A stretch of 64,000 nucleotides of DNA. Origin: JABFRJ01 sp963847145 (lineage in GTDB: Bacteria > Pseudomonadota > Alphaproteobacteria > Rhizobiales > Hyphomicrobiaceae). Shown one piece after another: positions 24,940 to 33,289 of this stretch; positions within the stretch are counted from its first letter, which is position 1; every line of letters starts with the position of its first letter. The translations under genes were made by a program, and so were the position numbers. The stretch spans positions 620,001 to 684,000 of the forward strand of contig CAWJYN010000003.1 of the NCBI GenBank assembly GCA_963847145.1. Reading direction: 5' to 3'. The notes under the pieces were generated by a model. That model did not search any database and was not told where the DNA came from. It worked only from the letters and a program-made list of their open reading frames with translations.

Positions 24940-25417
24940 TAAGACGCACAGCCTTGTGGTTTAATCGCATTTCATGCTTTGGGCCTGCGCCATTGCGGAT
25001 TGTGCGCCGAAGACTGGCGTGACTGCAAAGGCCGGAGTGACGCAGGGAGCCAGGCATCGACGCTCCCGGACGGTAACGACCGTCCCAAGGACCAAGTTGC
25101 CCACGCTCACCCCGCCGCAGCGTTGTCCACAGAAATCGGACGAATTTTTGCACTGCGGAATTGAATCGGCATGGCGTGTGCGGAGCAATCGCTGCTATTG
25201 ACATACCAACCGGCGTTTCGATCCCCCAAAAGCCTGACGCTGGGCTGCACCCTGGCCCCTTCAAGGGCCGGGGTTTTTTTATGCCCAAGGTCCGTGATGC
25301 GCGGATATGGATCGTTTCCGGACACCTGCGAACCGCGGATTAAACTTATACTTTTATCGAATTGAAACGCATTTAGCAGCACTTCAATCCGGGACAGGCT
25401 CGCCAAGAGGTCCGGAC
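24940..25417 (+). other. 478-base leader region upstream of the TadG-like gene, no convincing protein-coding gene
   Basis: Short open frames exist on both strands but none has a recognisable domain or a believable start. The region holds a strong orphan terminator at 25250-25280 and an AT-rich patch around 25335-25365 with TATACT, likely part of the promoter for the gene at 25418. A transcript ending at the terminator could be a small RNA or an attenuated leader. Confidence 0.4.
25250..25280 (+). terminator. Strong orphan Rho-independent terminator
   Basis: A nine-base-pair stem (one G-U pair) from CCCTGGCCC and GGGCCGGGG, a six-base loop and seven T form an excellent terminator. There is no plus-strand gene upstream for it to serve: the nearest upstream gene is on the minus strand and reads away from here. 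It lies 137 bases before the TadG-like start codon. Confidence 0.8.
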
Positions 25418-26815
25418 ATGTTTTTTTCTCAGTTTACTGCCCAGGCTGCACGGCTGCTGCCGACTTTCCGGCGGGACAACCGCGGCAGTGTCGCAATCAT
25501 TACTGCCATTGCACTCGTCTCGCTCATGGGCGTTGTGGGGCTGGCCATCGACTATAGCCGGATGAGTTCGACGCGGCAGGAGCTGCAGGGGTTCGCCGAT
25601 ACTGCGCTGGTGGCGGCGGCGACTTCGGCGAAGTCCAATACCGATCCGCAGAGTGCGGCCAACAGCAGTCTGGCAGCCAATTGGGCTGTCAAGAAGCGGC
25701 TAGGGACGGCCACGATCGCCATCTCGGATTTGGGCAACAATGAACTCGAAGGATTGGCGGCGACGACATTGCCGATGACTTTCATGAAAGTGCTCGGTAA
25801 GCACTCGGTTGATATCAGCGTCAAAGCATCGGTCGTTTACGGTCAGGGCTCGGTGGAACTGGCTTTGGTGCTCGACACGACCGGATCGATGAGCGGCCAA
25901 CCGCTAAGTGACCTGCAGTCGGCAACCAAGACGTTGTTGGACACGGCGTATTCGCCGCCGGGTGCGACCGACAAGGTCAAAGTGGCGGTGGTGCCATTCG
26001 GGCAATATGTCAATGTCGGCGTCAGCAACCGCAGCAAGCCGTGGATGAGCGTGCCGGCGGACAGTACGGCAACACAGAACGTGTGCACGACCTACAATCC
26101 AGTGACCGGGACTTCGAATTGCCAAACCAAGACGGCGACCGGCTACAATGACGGCGTGCCCTACACCTACACCTACCAGGATTGCCAATATACCTATGGC
26201 CCGCCGGTGACGACATGCGGTCCGCAGACGGCAACTGTCACGTGGAATGGCTGTGCCGGCTCGCGCACCTATCCGCTCGAGAATGACGCCAACGTGGCTT
26301 CCGGCCAGCCGGTTCCTGGTGTGATGAACGTCTGGTGCGGGACAGAACTGTTGCGGCTGAGCAAAGACCGCTCCAAGATCGATGATACAATCGCGGCGTT
26401 AACGGCAGTCGGCGAAACCTATATTCCGGCCGGCCTGATCTGGGGCTGGCGGGCGATTTCGCCGGATTCGCCCTACTCGGATGCCACGCAGTACACGGGC
26501 ACCAATGTGGCGCGCAAAGCCATCGTGCTGATGACGGACGGCGCTAACACGCGCTCGCCGAACTATCCTGATCACGAGGCATACGACGCCAACCAGGCGA
26601 ACACGCTGATGGCTGAGACGTGCGCGGCCATCAAAGCCAAGAAGATCGCGCTTTACACCGTCGCTTTCAGCGTGACGGACCAAGCGACAAAAAACCGGCT
26701 GTCGGCGTGCGCCTCGTCGACATCGCACTTTTTCGACGCACCGAACGCCACCCAGCTGACGGCGTCGTTCCAAAAGATCGGGCAGACGCTGGCGGCGATG
26801 TATCTCAAAAAATAA
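25418..26815 (+). CDS. TadG-like pilus assembly protein with von Willebrand factor A domain
   Basis: The product (465 residues from ATG 25418) begins with a TadE/TadG-type N-terminus: RRDNRGSVAIITAIALVSLMG and one membrane helix, then the QELQGFADTALVAAAT segment of Flp-associated proteins. A VWA domain follows from about residue 145: VLDTTGSMSG is the MIDAS loop, TGTNVARKAIVLMTDGANT the last metal-contact region, and the C-terminus has the usual ALYTVAFSV and ATQLTASFQKIG. A Cys/Thr/Tyr-rich insert (about 210-310) interrupts the domain. It would be exported and anchored in the inner membrane, helping Tad/Flp pilus assembly, but no other tad gene is in the window. Confidence 0.87.
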   Translation: MFFSQFTAQAARLLPTFRRDNRGSVAIITAIALVSLMGVVGLAIDYSRMSSTRQELQGFADTALVAAATSAKSNTDPQSAANSSLAANWAVKKRLGTATIAISDLGNNELEGLAATTLPMTFMKVLGKHSVDISVKASVVYGQGSVELALVLDTTGSMSGQPLSDLQSATKTLLDTAYSPPGATDKVKVAVVPFGQYVNVGVSNRSKPWMSVPADSTATQNVCTTYNPVTGTSNCQTKTATGYNDGVPYTYTYQDCQYTYGPPVTTCGPQTATVTWNGCAGSRTYPLENDANVASGQPVPGVMNVWCGTELLRLSKDRSKIDDTIAALTAVGETYIPAGLIWGWRAISPDSPYSDATQYTGTNVARKAIVLMTDGANTRSPNYPDHEAYDANQANTLMAETCAAIKAKKIALYTVAFSVTDQATKNRLSACASSTSHFFDAPNATQLTASFQKIGQTLAAMYLKK

Positions 26816-26824
26816 CTTGTTCGG

Positions 26825-27112
26825 TCAGCGCCACCGGCCATAGCGCCAGGGGGCAAGGCGATGGGTTCGTGTGCGGATGTCGGGGGCCGGATCGAAACCA
26901 TCGGTGCCGCCTGGGCGGCAGCGCACGAAACGCGACAGTGTCAGCCAGCTGCCGCGCCAGGCGCCGTTGATCTCGATGGCTTTGAGGCCATACTCCGAGC
27001 AGGTCGGCAAATGGCGGCATTCGGCGCCGATCAGAGGCTTAAGGGTCCAACGGTAAACATGGATCGGCGCCTGGATCGCTCGTTTTGCGATGTTGCCCAA
27101 CAAGCCGCTCAC
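26825..27112 (-). CDS. yidD: YidD, membrane protein insertion efficiency factor
   Basis: The 95-residue protein carries the YidD signature: IHVYRWTLKPLIGAECRHLPTCSEYG with the conserved Cys residues, followed by GAWRGSWLTLSRFVRCRPGG and the closing FDPAP. The family is a small membrane-associated factor that works near YidC. The gene overlaps the Fe-S scaffold gene by four bases (ATGA), so the two form an operon, and it converges on the TadG-like gene with a nine-base gap. Confidence 0.95.
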   Translation of the reverse strand: MSGLLGNIAKRAIQAPIHVYRWTLKPLIGAECRHLPTCSEYGLKAIEINGAWRGSWLTLSRFVRCRPGGTDGFDPAPDIRTRTHRLAPWRYGRWR

Positions 27113-27561
27113 ACGGGCACCGGGGGCCGGAGGGCTGCCGCCTGCTGCAGAGCGCTTTCCACGGCATCGAAGACGAGCAGGACGGAGGCGTGGCGGCCCT
27201 TGTGGGCGCGGACCGGTTCGAGGACACCGAGATCAGACCAGCGGCCTGCCGGCGGCGCCCCGCCCGTTTTGAGCATGGCGCGCATCTGGGCGCCAATGGC
27301 CTGCAGTTCGGCAGCGTCGGTGCCCGTGATTTCGCGTGCCATGACGGCGCAGGCGGCCTGGCCCAGCAAGCAGGCTTTGACGGTCTGGCCAAAAGCGGCA
27401 ACGCGGCCATTTTCAACCGCCAGATCGACGGTGACGGTGGAGCCGCAGAGCTTGGAGTGGGCGGTGGCGGACACCTTGGGATCGGGCAAGCGGGTGGTAT
27501 GCGAAATGCCGCCGGCCAGTGCCAGAATGCGGCCACTATAGATATCGTCGAGTTCGGCCAC
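27109..27561 (-). CDS. Iron-sulfur cluster assembly scaffold protein (IscU/NifU N-terminal-like)
   Basis: The 150-residue protein resembles the IscU/NifU fold: AELDDIYSGRILALAGG at the start, SATAHSKLCGSTVTVDL with the first conserved Cys, VKACLLGQAACAVMA with the second Cys pair and a helical C-terminal end. The third ligand Cys, near the C-terminus in true scaffolds, is not evident: that part reads HKGRHASVLLVFDAVESAL. Many alphaproteobacteria carry this variant next to yidD and hisI-folE genes. It may bind an Fe-S cluster only transiently. It overlaps yidD (ATGA). Confidence 0.8.
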   Translation of the reverse strand: MAELDDIYSGRILALAGGISHTTRLPDPKVSATAHSKLCGSTVTVDLAVENGRVAAFGQTVKACLLGQAACAVMAREITGTDAAELQAIGAQMRAMLKTGGAPPAGRWSDLGVLEPVRAHKGRHASVLLVFDAVESALQQAAALRPPVPV

Positions 27562-27743
27562 AGAGTTGTCCTTCGGGAACGTCGACCGCCAGCGCCGCAG
27601 AGGCCGGGCAGCATTTGATTTAGACGGCAGCCGTTCTTACGTTGCCAGCAGCCCTGTCTGGAGGATATCGGGATTGTGGCTGATTTTTCAATCCCGCTCG
27701 CGGCCGTCTGAGCTGCCGGGCGGCCGCGCCAGGACGCTTTTGT

Positions 27744-28133
27744 ATGACCAATGATCTCGAGACGGGCACCACGTTCCGGCCCAAGTTCGACACGCAGGGT
27801 CTGATGGCGGCGATTGTGACGGATGCGGTGACCGGCGAAGTGCTGATGCTGGCTTGGATGAACCAAGCCGCGTTGGCGGCCAGCCTGGAGACGGGCGTTG
27901 CCCATTTCTGGTCGCGGTCGCGGCAGACGCTGTGGCGGAAGGGTGAGGAGAGCGGCAATGAGCTGGAGCTCGCCGGCATGACGACCGATTGTGACCAGGA
28001 CGCCCTGGTTTTGCGGGTGCGTGTGCGCGGTGCTGGTGTTGCCTGTCATACGGGGGCTCGAAGCTGCTTTTACAGAACAGTGGTGCGGGAGCCCAAAACG
28101 GGGGCCATTTCGCTGCAACGCACAAGCGGCTGA
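27744..28133 (+). CDS. hisI: Phosphoribosyl-AMP cyclohydrolase
   Basis: The 129-residue single-domain HisI has all the family signatures: MLAWMNQAAL, AHFWSRSRQTLWRKGEESGN and the metal-binding DCDQDALVLRV, with CHTGARSCFYR near the end supplying the Zn-binding cysteines. It opens the adenine ring of PR-AMP in histidine synthesis and is not fused to HisE. It is transcribed away from the Fe-S scaffold gene, with 182 bases between them. Confidence 0.96.
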   Translation: MTNDLETGTTFRPKFDTQGLMAAIVTDAVTGEVLMLAWMNQAALAASLETGVAHFWSRSRQTLWRKGEESGNELELAGMTTDCDQDALVLRVRVRGAGVACHTGARSCFYRTVVREPKTGAISLQRTSG

Positions 28134-28300
28134 TCCAAACGGAAGGATGCTGTTAAGCCTTTGCTAGTCATGCCTTAAGCGCTCCATGACACCATGGGAC
28201 AAGTGATCCGGTGATTTTGAGCTGGCAAGGCCCTGCGTAGGCGGTGTCTGGCGCAAAATGACTGGTGGAGACCATCCGGGTCCGGTTTCGGGAACACAGC

Positions 28301-29287
28301 ATGGGCGATTTCAAGATCGGTCTGGCACTGGGCGGCGGCGTTGCGCGAGGCTGGGCGCACATTGGTGTGCTGCGCACGCTGGAAGCGGCCGGCATCGTGC
28401 CAGACATCGTGGTGGGCACATCGATCGGTTCGGTTGTCGGCGGCTGCTATGTGGCCAACGAACTCGACGAACTGGAAGATTTCGCGCGGACGCTGACGCG
28501 GCGCAAAGTGCTCGGCTATCTCGACTTCAACTTTACCGGGTCGGGTTTGATCACCGGGCAGCGGCTCAATGACCGGCTGGACCTCAAGCTGCGCGAAATC
28601 CAGATCGAGACGCTGCCGCGCAAGTATGTGGCGGTGGCGACCGAGATCGGCACGGGCCACGAGGTGTGGCTGGCGAAAGGCCGGCTGACGGATGCGATGC
28701 GCGCATCGTATGCGCTGCCGGGCATTTTCAGGCCGGTGGAAATCAACGGCCGCTGGCTGTTTGACGGGGCGCTGGTGAACCCCATTCCGGTGTCGGTCGC
28801 GCGCGCGCTTGGCGCACGCTATGTGATCGCGGTGAACATCAATGCGGATCTGAGCGGCCGTGGATCGATGGCGCCGATCTTCAGCGAGGGCAACGCAAGC
28901 CCGGCGCCAATGGCACTCGCCAGCACCGGGCCGGCCGACGAGGACGGCAGCAACGGCAGCAATATTTTGGCACGCAATGGCCGCGCGCTGAAAAAGATGC
29001 TGCAGCGGCAATTCTTCGGGCCGTCCGACGATACGCCGGGCATTTCGACGGTGATGACGGAAGCGTTCAACATCGTGCAGGACCGCATCGCGCGGTCGCG
29101 GATGGCGGGCGATCCGCCGGATGCGGTGATTGCGCCGCGGGTGGGCGACATGAGCCTGTTCGATTTCCACCGGGCCGATGAAATGATTGCGCGCGGCGAG
29201 AACGCGGCACGGCGGCAGGTCGATGAGATCCAACGCGAGATCGAGTTGATGCGGCGGTTTTCGCCACGGATGCCGGCAGCGGTGTGA
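28301..29287 (+). CDS. Patatin-like phospholipase (NTE/RssA type)
   Basis: From ATG 28301 the product has 328 residues (an upstream ATG at 28265 adds 12). The patatin active site is complete: oxyanion loop LGGGVARGWAHIGVL, nucleophile elbow GTSIGS with the catalytic Ser, and Asp in DGALVNPIPV. It is a soluble Ser-Asp dyad lipid acyl hydrolase. It converges, with nine bases between stop codons, on a second patatin of a different subtype. Confidence 0.93.
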   Translation: MGDFKIGLALGGGVARGWAHIGVLRTLEAAGIVPDIVVGTSIGSVVGGCYVANELDELEDFARTLTRRKVLGYLDFNFTGSGLITGQRLNDRLDLKLREIQIETLPRKYVAVATEIGTGHEVWLAKGRLTDAMRASYALPGIFRPVEINGRWLFDGALVNPIPVSVARALGARYVIAVNINADLSGRGSMAPIFSEGNASPAPMALASTGPADEDGSNGSNILARNGRALKKMLQRQFFGPSDDTPGISTVMTEAFNIVQDRIARSRMAGDPPDAVIAPRVGDMSLFDFHRADEMIARGENAARRQVDEIQREIELMRRFSPRMPAAV

Positions 29288-29296
29288 GGGCATCGC

Positions 29297-30343
29297 CTAC
29301 GCCTCGCCCATCGTATCCTTGACGCCGATGTGGGCGAAGTGCTCGCGCAGCCACGTATCCGTTTCGGCGCGGCCCTGGTCACGGAGGTGGCACAAGAGTT
29401 CCCAGCTGCTGTCGAGTTTCGAGGCCGCGGTCCATCCTTCCGAGATCGATCCACCACCGATGCGGTGGAGAAATATCTCCCGATAGCGCATGTCCTTCAA
29501 ATGGCCGTTGCGCAGATGGCGGTTGATCAACTGGATCGCTTCGAGTTCGCGGACGAGCGAGGCATTGAAGGTGATTTCGTTCAAACGGTCGAGAATGGCG
29601 GGCGTCGCGCGTGGCGTGCCGGCGCGCTGATCTGGATTGATCTGGACGATCAGCAGATCGGTCGAGACATTGCGGGTCAGATACGGTGACAGCACGGGAT
29701 TGCCCACATACCCACCATCCCAGTAGGGCACGCCATCAATTTCGACGGCCTTATAGAGCGTGGGCAGGCAGGCGGACGCCATCACGCTGTCGAGGGTGAT
29801 GCGCTTGCCAGTGAAGACTTCAACGCGGCCGGTTATAACGTTGGTCGCGGCGATGAACAGCTTGATCGCATGGCACTGATGGACGCGGTCGAAATCAACT
29901 TCGCTGGCGACGATGTCGCGCAGTGGGTTGTAGTCGAGCGGGTTGAATTGATAAGGCGAGGTACTGTGCGCCATTGATTGCATGGCGGCGAAAGCGGGGT
30001 TGCCGTTGGTCAGCCAGGAGGGAAAAAAGCCGTTCCAGGCGCTGGCCGCCATGCGGCTGGAGGCCATGGAATCGCTGACGGCTTTCCAGAAATCGCGCAA
30101 CTGAACGCGCGCGCGAGGTTTGCCGCCTTCGACAACTCCCTCGGCCATGACGACACCGTTCATGGCACCAGCGGACGTGCCGGAGATGGCCTCGATCTCG
30201 ATGCGATCATCTTCCAACAGGCGATCAAGAACGCCCCAGGTGAAGGCGCCATGCGCGCCGCCGCCCTGCAGCGCGACGTTGAGGCGCTTGGGGGCGGCAG
30301 ACTTTTGCGGAGATTCCGGCGGCCTAGCCATGGGTGCGATCAT
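29297..30343 (-). CDS. Patatin-like phospholipase, co-transcribed with 3-hydroxybutyrate dehydrogenase
   Basis: The start at ATG 30343 overlaps the stop of the dehydrogenase gene by four bases (ATGA); ATG 30331 is an alternative. The 348-residue protein has the patatin dyad: VALQGGGAHGAFTWGVL, nucleophile GTSAGAMNG and Asp in YWDGGYVGNP. The C-terminal third (FNASLVRELEAIQLINRHL...) matches the subfamily often paired with bdhA in alphaproteobacteria. The overlap suggests a role in turnover of polyhydroxybutyrate granules or other 3-hydroxybutyrate esters; this is inferred from context. Confidence 0.92.
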   Translation of the reverse strand: MIAPMARPPESPQKSAAPKRLNVALQGGGAHGAFTWGVLDRLLEDDRIEIEAISGTSAGAMNGVVMAEGVVEGGKPRARVQLRDFWKAVSDSMASSRMAASAWNGFFPSWLTNGNPAFAAMQSMAHSTSPYQFNPLDYNPLRDIVASEVDFDRVHQCHAIKLFIAATNVITGRVEVFTGKRITLDSVMASACLPTLYKAVEIDGVPYWDGGYVGNPVLSPYLTRNVSTDLLIVQINPDQRAGTPRATPAILDRLNEITFNASLVRELEAIQLINRHLRNGHLKDMRYREIFLHRIGGGSISEGWTAASKLDSSWELLCHLRDQGRAETDTWLREHFAHIGVKDTMGEA

Positions 30344-31128
30344 CCTGCCGTCCAGCCGCCGTCGATGGAGTAGTTGGAGCCGGTGACGGCGATGGCGGCG
30401 TCGGAGGCAAAGTATACAGCCAGCGCGCCGATCTGCTCGACGGTACCGAAGCGTTTGGAGGGCTGCTTGGCGAGCAGGTTGCGCTTGGCTTGCTCCTCGG
30501 TGATGTTGCCGGCTTTGGCGAGATCGGGGATCTGCTTTTCGACGAGCGGTGTCCAGACAAATCCTGGCGAGATGCAGTTGGCGGTGATCATCTGTTCGGC
30601 GCACTCCAGAGCGACGGCTTTGGTCAGGCCATCGAGGCCGTGTTTGGCCGCGACATAGGCCGACTTAAAGGGCGATGCGCGCAGCGAGTGGGCGGAGGCG
30701 ACGTTGATGATGCGGCCGAAGTTGCGCGCCTTCATGCCGGGTATTGCGGCGCGGATGGAGTGGAAAGCGCTGGAGAGGTTGATCGCGATGATGGCGTCCC
30801 ACTTCTCGATCGGAAAGCTTTCGATGGGCGACACATGCTGGATGCCGGCGTTGTTGACGAGGATATCGACGGACCCGCAGTCCTTTTCGGCTTTGGCGAC
30901 CATGGCGGCGATTTCGTCGGGCTTCATCATGTTGGCACCGTCGAAGGCGACTTTCGTGCCGAACTTCGAGACCTGATCAAGAGCGGCCTTGTTGTCGGCT
31001 GCGGTGCCCAGACCGTTCATGGTGACGTTGACGCCTTCGGCGGCGAATGCCAGCGCAATGCCGAGGCCGATGCCAGATGTGGAGCCGGTGATGACGGCGT
31101 TCTTGCCCTTGAGAGATGGGGTGGCCAT
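30340..31128 (-). CDS. bdhA: 3-hydroxybutyrate dehydrogenase (short-chain dehydrogenase/reductase)
   Basis: The 262-residue SDR has GSTSGIGLGIA for NAD binding, NNAGIQHVSPIESFP, the catalytic Ser in INVASAHSLRAS, YVAAKHG (Tyr and Lys) and CISPGFVWTPLVEKQIPD, which with the HVSPIE and PSKRFGT segments is characteristic of D-3-hydroxybutyrate dehydrogenases. It oxidises 3-hydroxybutyrate to acetoacetate with NAD. It is the first gene of a two-gene operon with a patatin-like phospholipase. Confidence 0.92.
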   Translation of the reverse strand: MATPSLKGKNAVITGSTSGIGLGIALAFAAEGVNVTMNGLGTAADNKAALDQVSKFGTKVAFDGANMMKPDEIAAMVAKAEKDCGSVDILVNNAGIQHVSPIESFPIEKWDAIIAINLSSAFHSIRAAIPGMKARNFGRIINVASAHSLRASPFKSAYVAAKHGLDGLTKAVALECAEQMITANCISPGFVWTPLVEKQIPDLAKAGNITEEQAKRNLLAKQPSKRFGTVEQIGALAVYFASDAAIAVTGSNYSIDGGWTAG

Positions 31129-32055
31129 GGGGATCTCCGAGGTGGGGGATGGTTGGACGGGGTATGGCGCAGAAGGCGCGGGGAAGCAAAGGGGGAGGGG
31201 CGGGCTTGGGGACAGGCACCTGAACGGCGCTCGAAGACTGCGCGATCATGGAACCGCAGGCGCCACGCCGTTCAGGTGCCTGTCCCCAGATCAAGTGTCC
31301 CAGATCGACGTCCGGCATTACGCATCGCTGACGGCCCAGGCTCCCGCCTTACCGTTTCTCTCTCAGTCTTCGCCCCAATAAAATCCCGGGGAGAGCGCGA
31401 CTTCAACCGCACCTGTGAGGGCTCACCTTTTAGAGTGAACCCGAGGCCTCGTTTTGCGCACAGCCGCAAAATTCGACCCCAACGGCCGCAGCCGCGCTCT
31501 GTGTGCTGAGATTCTTTTTCTCTGGTGAATTTCAACTTTGCCAGTCACCTGGGCATCAGGTGTCACCGCGAGGCGTGCGCCGCTTCTCCGACACCGGTGG
31601 ACGCGACATGCACGCAGCCGTCTCGCAGGCGAGACGATTTCATTTCATTTCACAGCACGCTCGCGGGAGTAAAGCGGTTCTAGACCCACCCCGGGTCCGC
31701 GAGTGAAACCAGCATCTCACAATCCGCTGAGAAAGCAACTTATTGGTGTGAATAAGGTTTATGCTCGCGCTTCAACTCTGCGTGCAAACGACGTCCGCCG
31801 CTGCCTCAGCACCGTCCGTGGTCGACGCAGCAGGCGTAAAGCGGTTTGGGCCAGAATGGTCATGACGGGCGCTCGGGTTTCCGCTCCCCGTCCTTCACGG
31901 GGAGAGGGGAAAAAAGGGCGCGCGCTTCGACTGCTCTGGGCCAACAGCACGCCTAAACCTGGCTACGTTGCTCACGCACGGCCCACACCCGATCGCTGTC
32001 GGTTGTTTGGTTTCTGTTTCCTGGCGCGGCAAGCCCTCGGCTCGGCTGGCCGCGC
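31129..32055. other. Non-coding region of about 930 bases with repeats
   Basis: Between the bdhA start and the PfkB-kinase stop I see no gene with a recognisable domain, only short open frames with compositionally odd translations. The region contains the 23-base perfect inverted repeat at 31207-31288 and, at 31884-31904, a hairpin of CTCCCCGT and ACGGGGAG followed by AGGGGAAAAAA, a form of dispersed repeat common in Hyphomicrobiales. It may be a decayed insertion site. Confidence 0.5.
31207..31288. repeat. Perfect 23-base inverted repeat with a 36-base loop (REP-like)
   Basis: Arms TGGGGACAGGCACCTGAACG plus GCG at 31207-31229 and their exact complement at 31266-31288. The GGGGACAGGCACC core is a frequent dispersed palindrome in proteobacterial genomes. 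The enclosed 36 bases carry no open frame of use. Confidence 0.85.
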
Positions 32056-33015
32056 TCAACCTGCCCGCTCCATCAACGCCATCACCGCAGCCCGCCACGG
32101 CAATCCGGCGCGGGAACCGAGGCGGGTGCATTTCTGGGCGGCGACTTCGGCGGCAACGGTGGCGCAGAGCTGGATGGGGTGGCCCTCTGCCAGCATGAGC
32201 GCGAAGGCGCCGTGGAAGGCGTCGCCGGCGCCGGTGGTGTCGATGACATCGACTTTGGGCGCGGGCACGTGGCCGGTCAGCAGGTTTCCAAGCGCGCCGC
32301 GTTCGTGCCAGCGATAGCCGAGCGCACCCATGGTCACGCCGGCGTGCAGTGGGCCGAAGGCCAGCACACGATCGAGGGCGGCGCCAAGGTCGGGATCGTC
32401 TGTGGCGTGGCCGGTGAACTCGCGAAGAGCGGGTTTAGAGAAGATGGCGTAGTCGGTCAGCGCCAAAAGTTCGGGCAGGACTTCGCGGGCGCCGAGATCG
32501 GCGTCGAGGATGGTCGGCACGCCTTCCTCGCGGGCACGGGCGAACACCGCGCGCAAGCCCTCAAGCCAGCGGACGTCGCCTAAGACGGCGTGCATTTCCC
32601 TGATGCGTTCCATGGGCAGCCAATCGGTGGACGACGGCATGCCGGTATCGCGCTGGCCGACGATGAGGCGTTCGCCCTGGTCATCAACGATGACGGCAGA
32701 GGTGGACGACCGGGCGTCGTCGAAAGCCTGCACGTAACGCACATCGACGCGTTCGGCCTTGAGGCCTGCCTTGATGGTGATGCCGGCGGCGTCGTCGCCG
32801 ATGCGGCTCCACAGCTCGGATTTGCCGCCGAGCCGGGCAATGGCCACGGCCGCATTGGCCGCCATGCCGCCACCGGCTTCGACATGCTCCAGCGCACGCA
32901 CCTTGGTCGGCTCCGGCGGGAACGCCTCGATGCGGTAGATGCGGTCGAGAGCTGCGTGGCCGATGCAGAGGATGCGGGCTGAAACGGCTTTCGGGACAAG
33001 CTTTGGGGCAGACAT
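32056..33015 (-). CDS. PfkB-family carbohydrate kinase (ribokinase-like)
   Basis: From ATG 33015 the product has 319 residues. It carries the PfkB family features: an N-terminal ILCIGHAALDRIY strand, the GGGMAANAAVAIARLG substrate/signature 1 region, and signature 2 DTTGAGDAFHGAF with the catalytic Asp and anion-hole GAGD. The upstream ATG at 33111 adds a basic non-conserved leader and is less likely. The sugar or nucleoside substrate cannot be told from sequence; it is transcribed divergently from an adenosine-deaminase-like gene, which makes a nucleoside kinase role worth considering. Confidence 0.88.
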   Translation of the reverse strand: MSAPKLVPKAVSARILCIGHAALDRIYRIEAFPPEPTKVRALEHVEAGGGMAANAAVAIARLGGKSELWSRIGDDAAGITIKAGLKAERVDVRYVQAFDDARSSTSAVIVDDQGERLIVGQRDTGMPSSTDWLPMERIREMHAVLGDVRWLEGLRAVFARAREEGVPTILDADLGAREVLPELLALTDYAIFSKPALREFTGHATDDPDLGAALDRVLAFGPLHAGVTMGALGYRWHERGALGNLLTGHVPAPKVDVIDTTGAGDAFHGAFALMLAEGHPIQLCATVAAEVAAQKCTRLGSRAGLPWRAAVMALMERAG

Positions 33016-33289
33016 GAACGGGCACACTCGTGAAGCTTGACGGGGCCTGCGCACCGCAGGCCTCTGACGGCCGTCGATAGCAGATTTGCAACGGTCATTG
33101 GGAACGGACATTCTGCGGCGTTAACAAACAGCGCAACCACCGGGCTCGCCAGAAACCGGGGCAGAAGCCAGGGGCTTGCACTCTTAACGCTTAAGTGGCG
33201 GGATAACACGGCAATCGCATGGCAGAAGTGCACGCGCTGTGATGCCAGCGGTGCAAACCGATGCCGGACATTTCGCTTGGAGGGCGCCC

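Noticed and set aside
24961..25188. 75-codon minus-strand frame in the leader of the TadG-like gene
   Set aside because: Hydrophobic segment sits at the C-terminal end rather than the N-terminus and no family is recognisable.
25204..25235. tRNA-like T-arm (GTTTCGATCCCCC)
   Set aside because: No acceptor stem, D-arm or anticodon arm can be built around it.
27039..28118. 359-codon minus-strand frame across hisI and the upstream gap
   Set aside because: No domain, low-complexity text; hisI and the Fe-S scaffold gene explain the DNA.
28175..29293. 372-codon minus-strand frame over the first patatin gene
   Set aside because: Arg/His/Pro-rich antisense shadow of a complete patatin.
30334..31509. 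391-codon plus-strand frame over bdhA
   Set aside because: Gly/Asp/Arg-rich shadow; the SDR on the minus strand has all catalytic residues.
31703..32317. 204-codon plus-strand frame downstream of the inverted repeat
   Set aside because: No recognisable domain, Arg-rich composition, and it runs into the 3' end of the PfkB kinase on the other strand.
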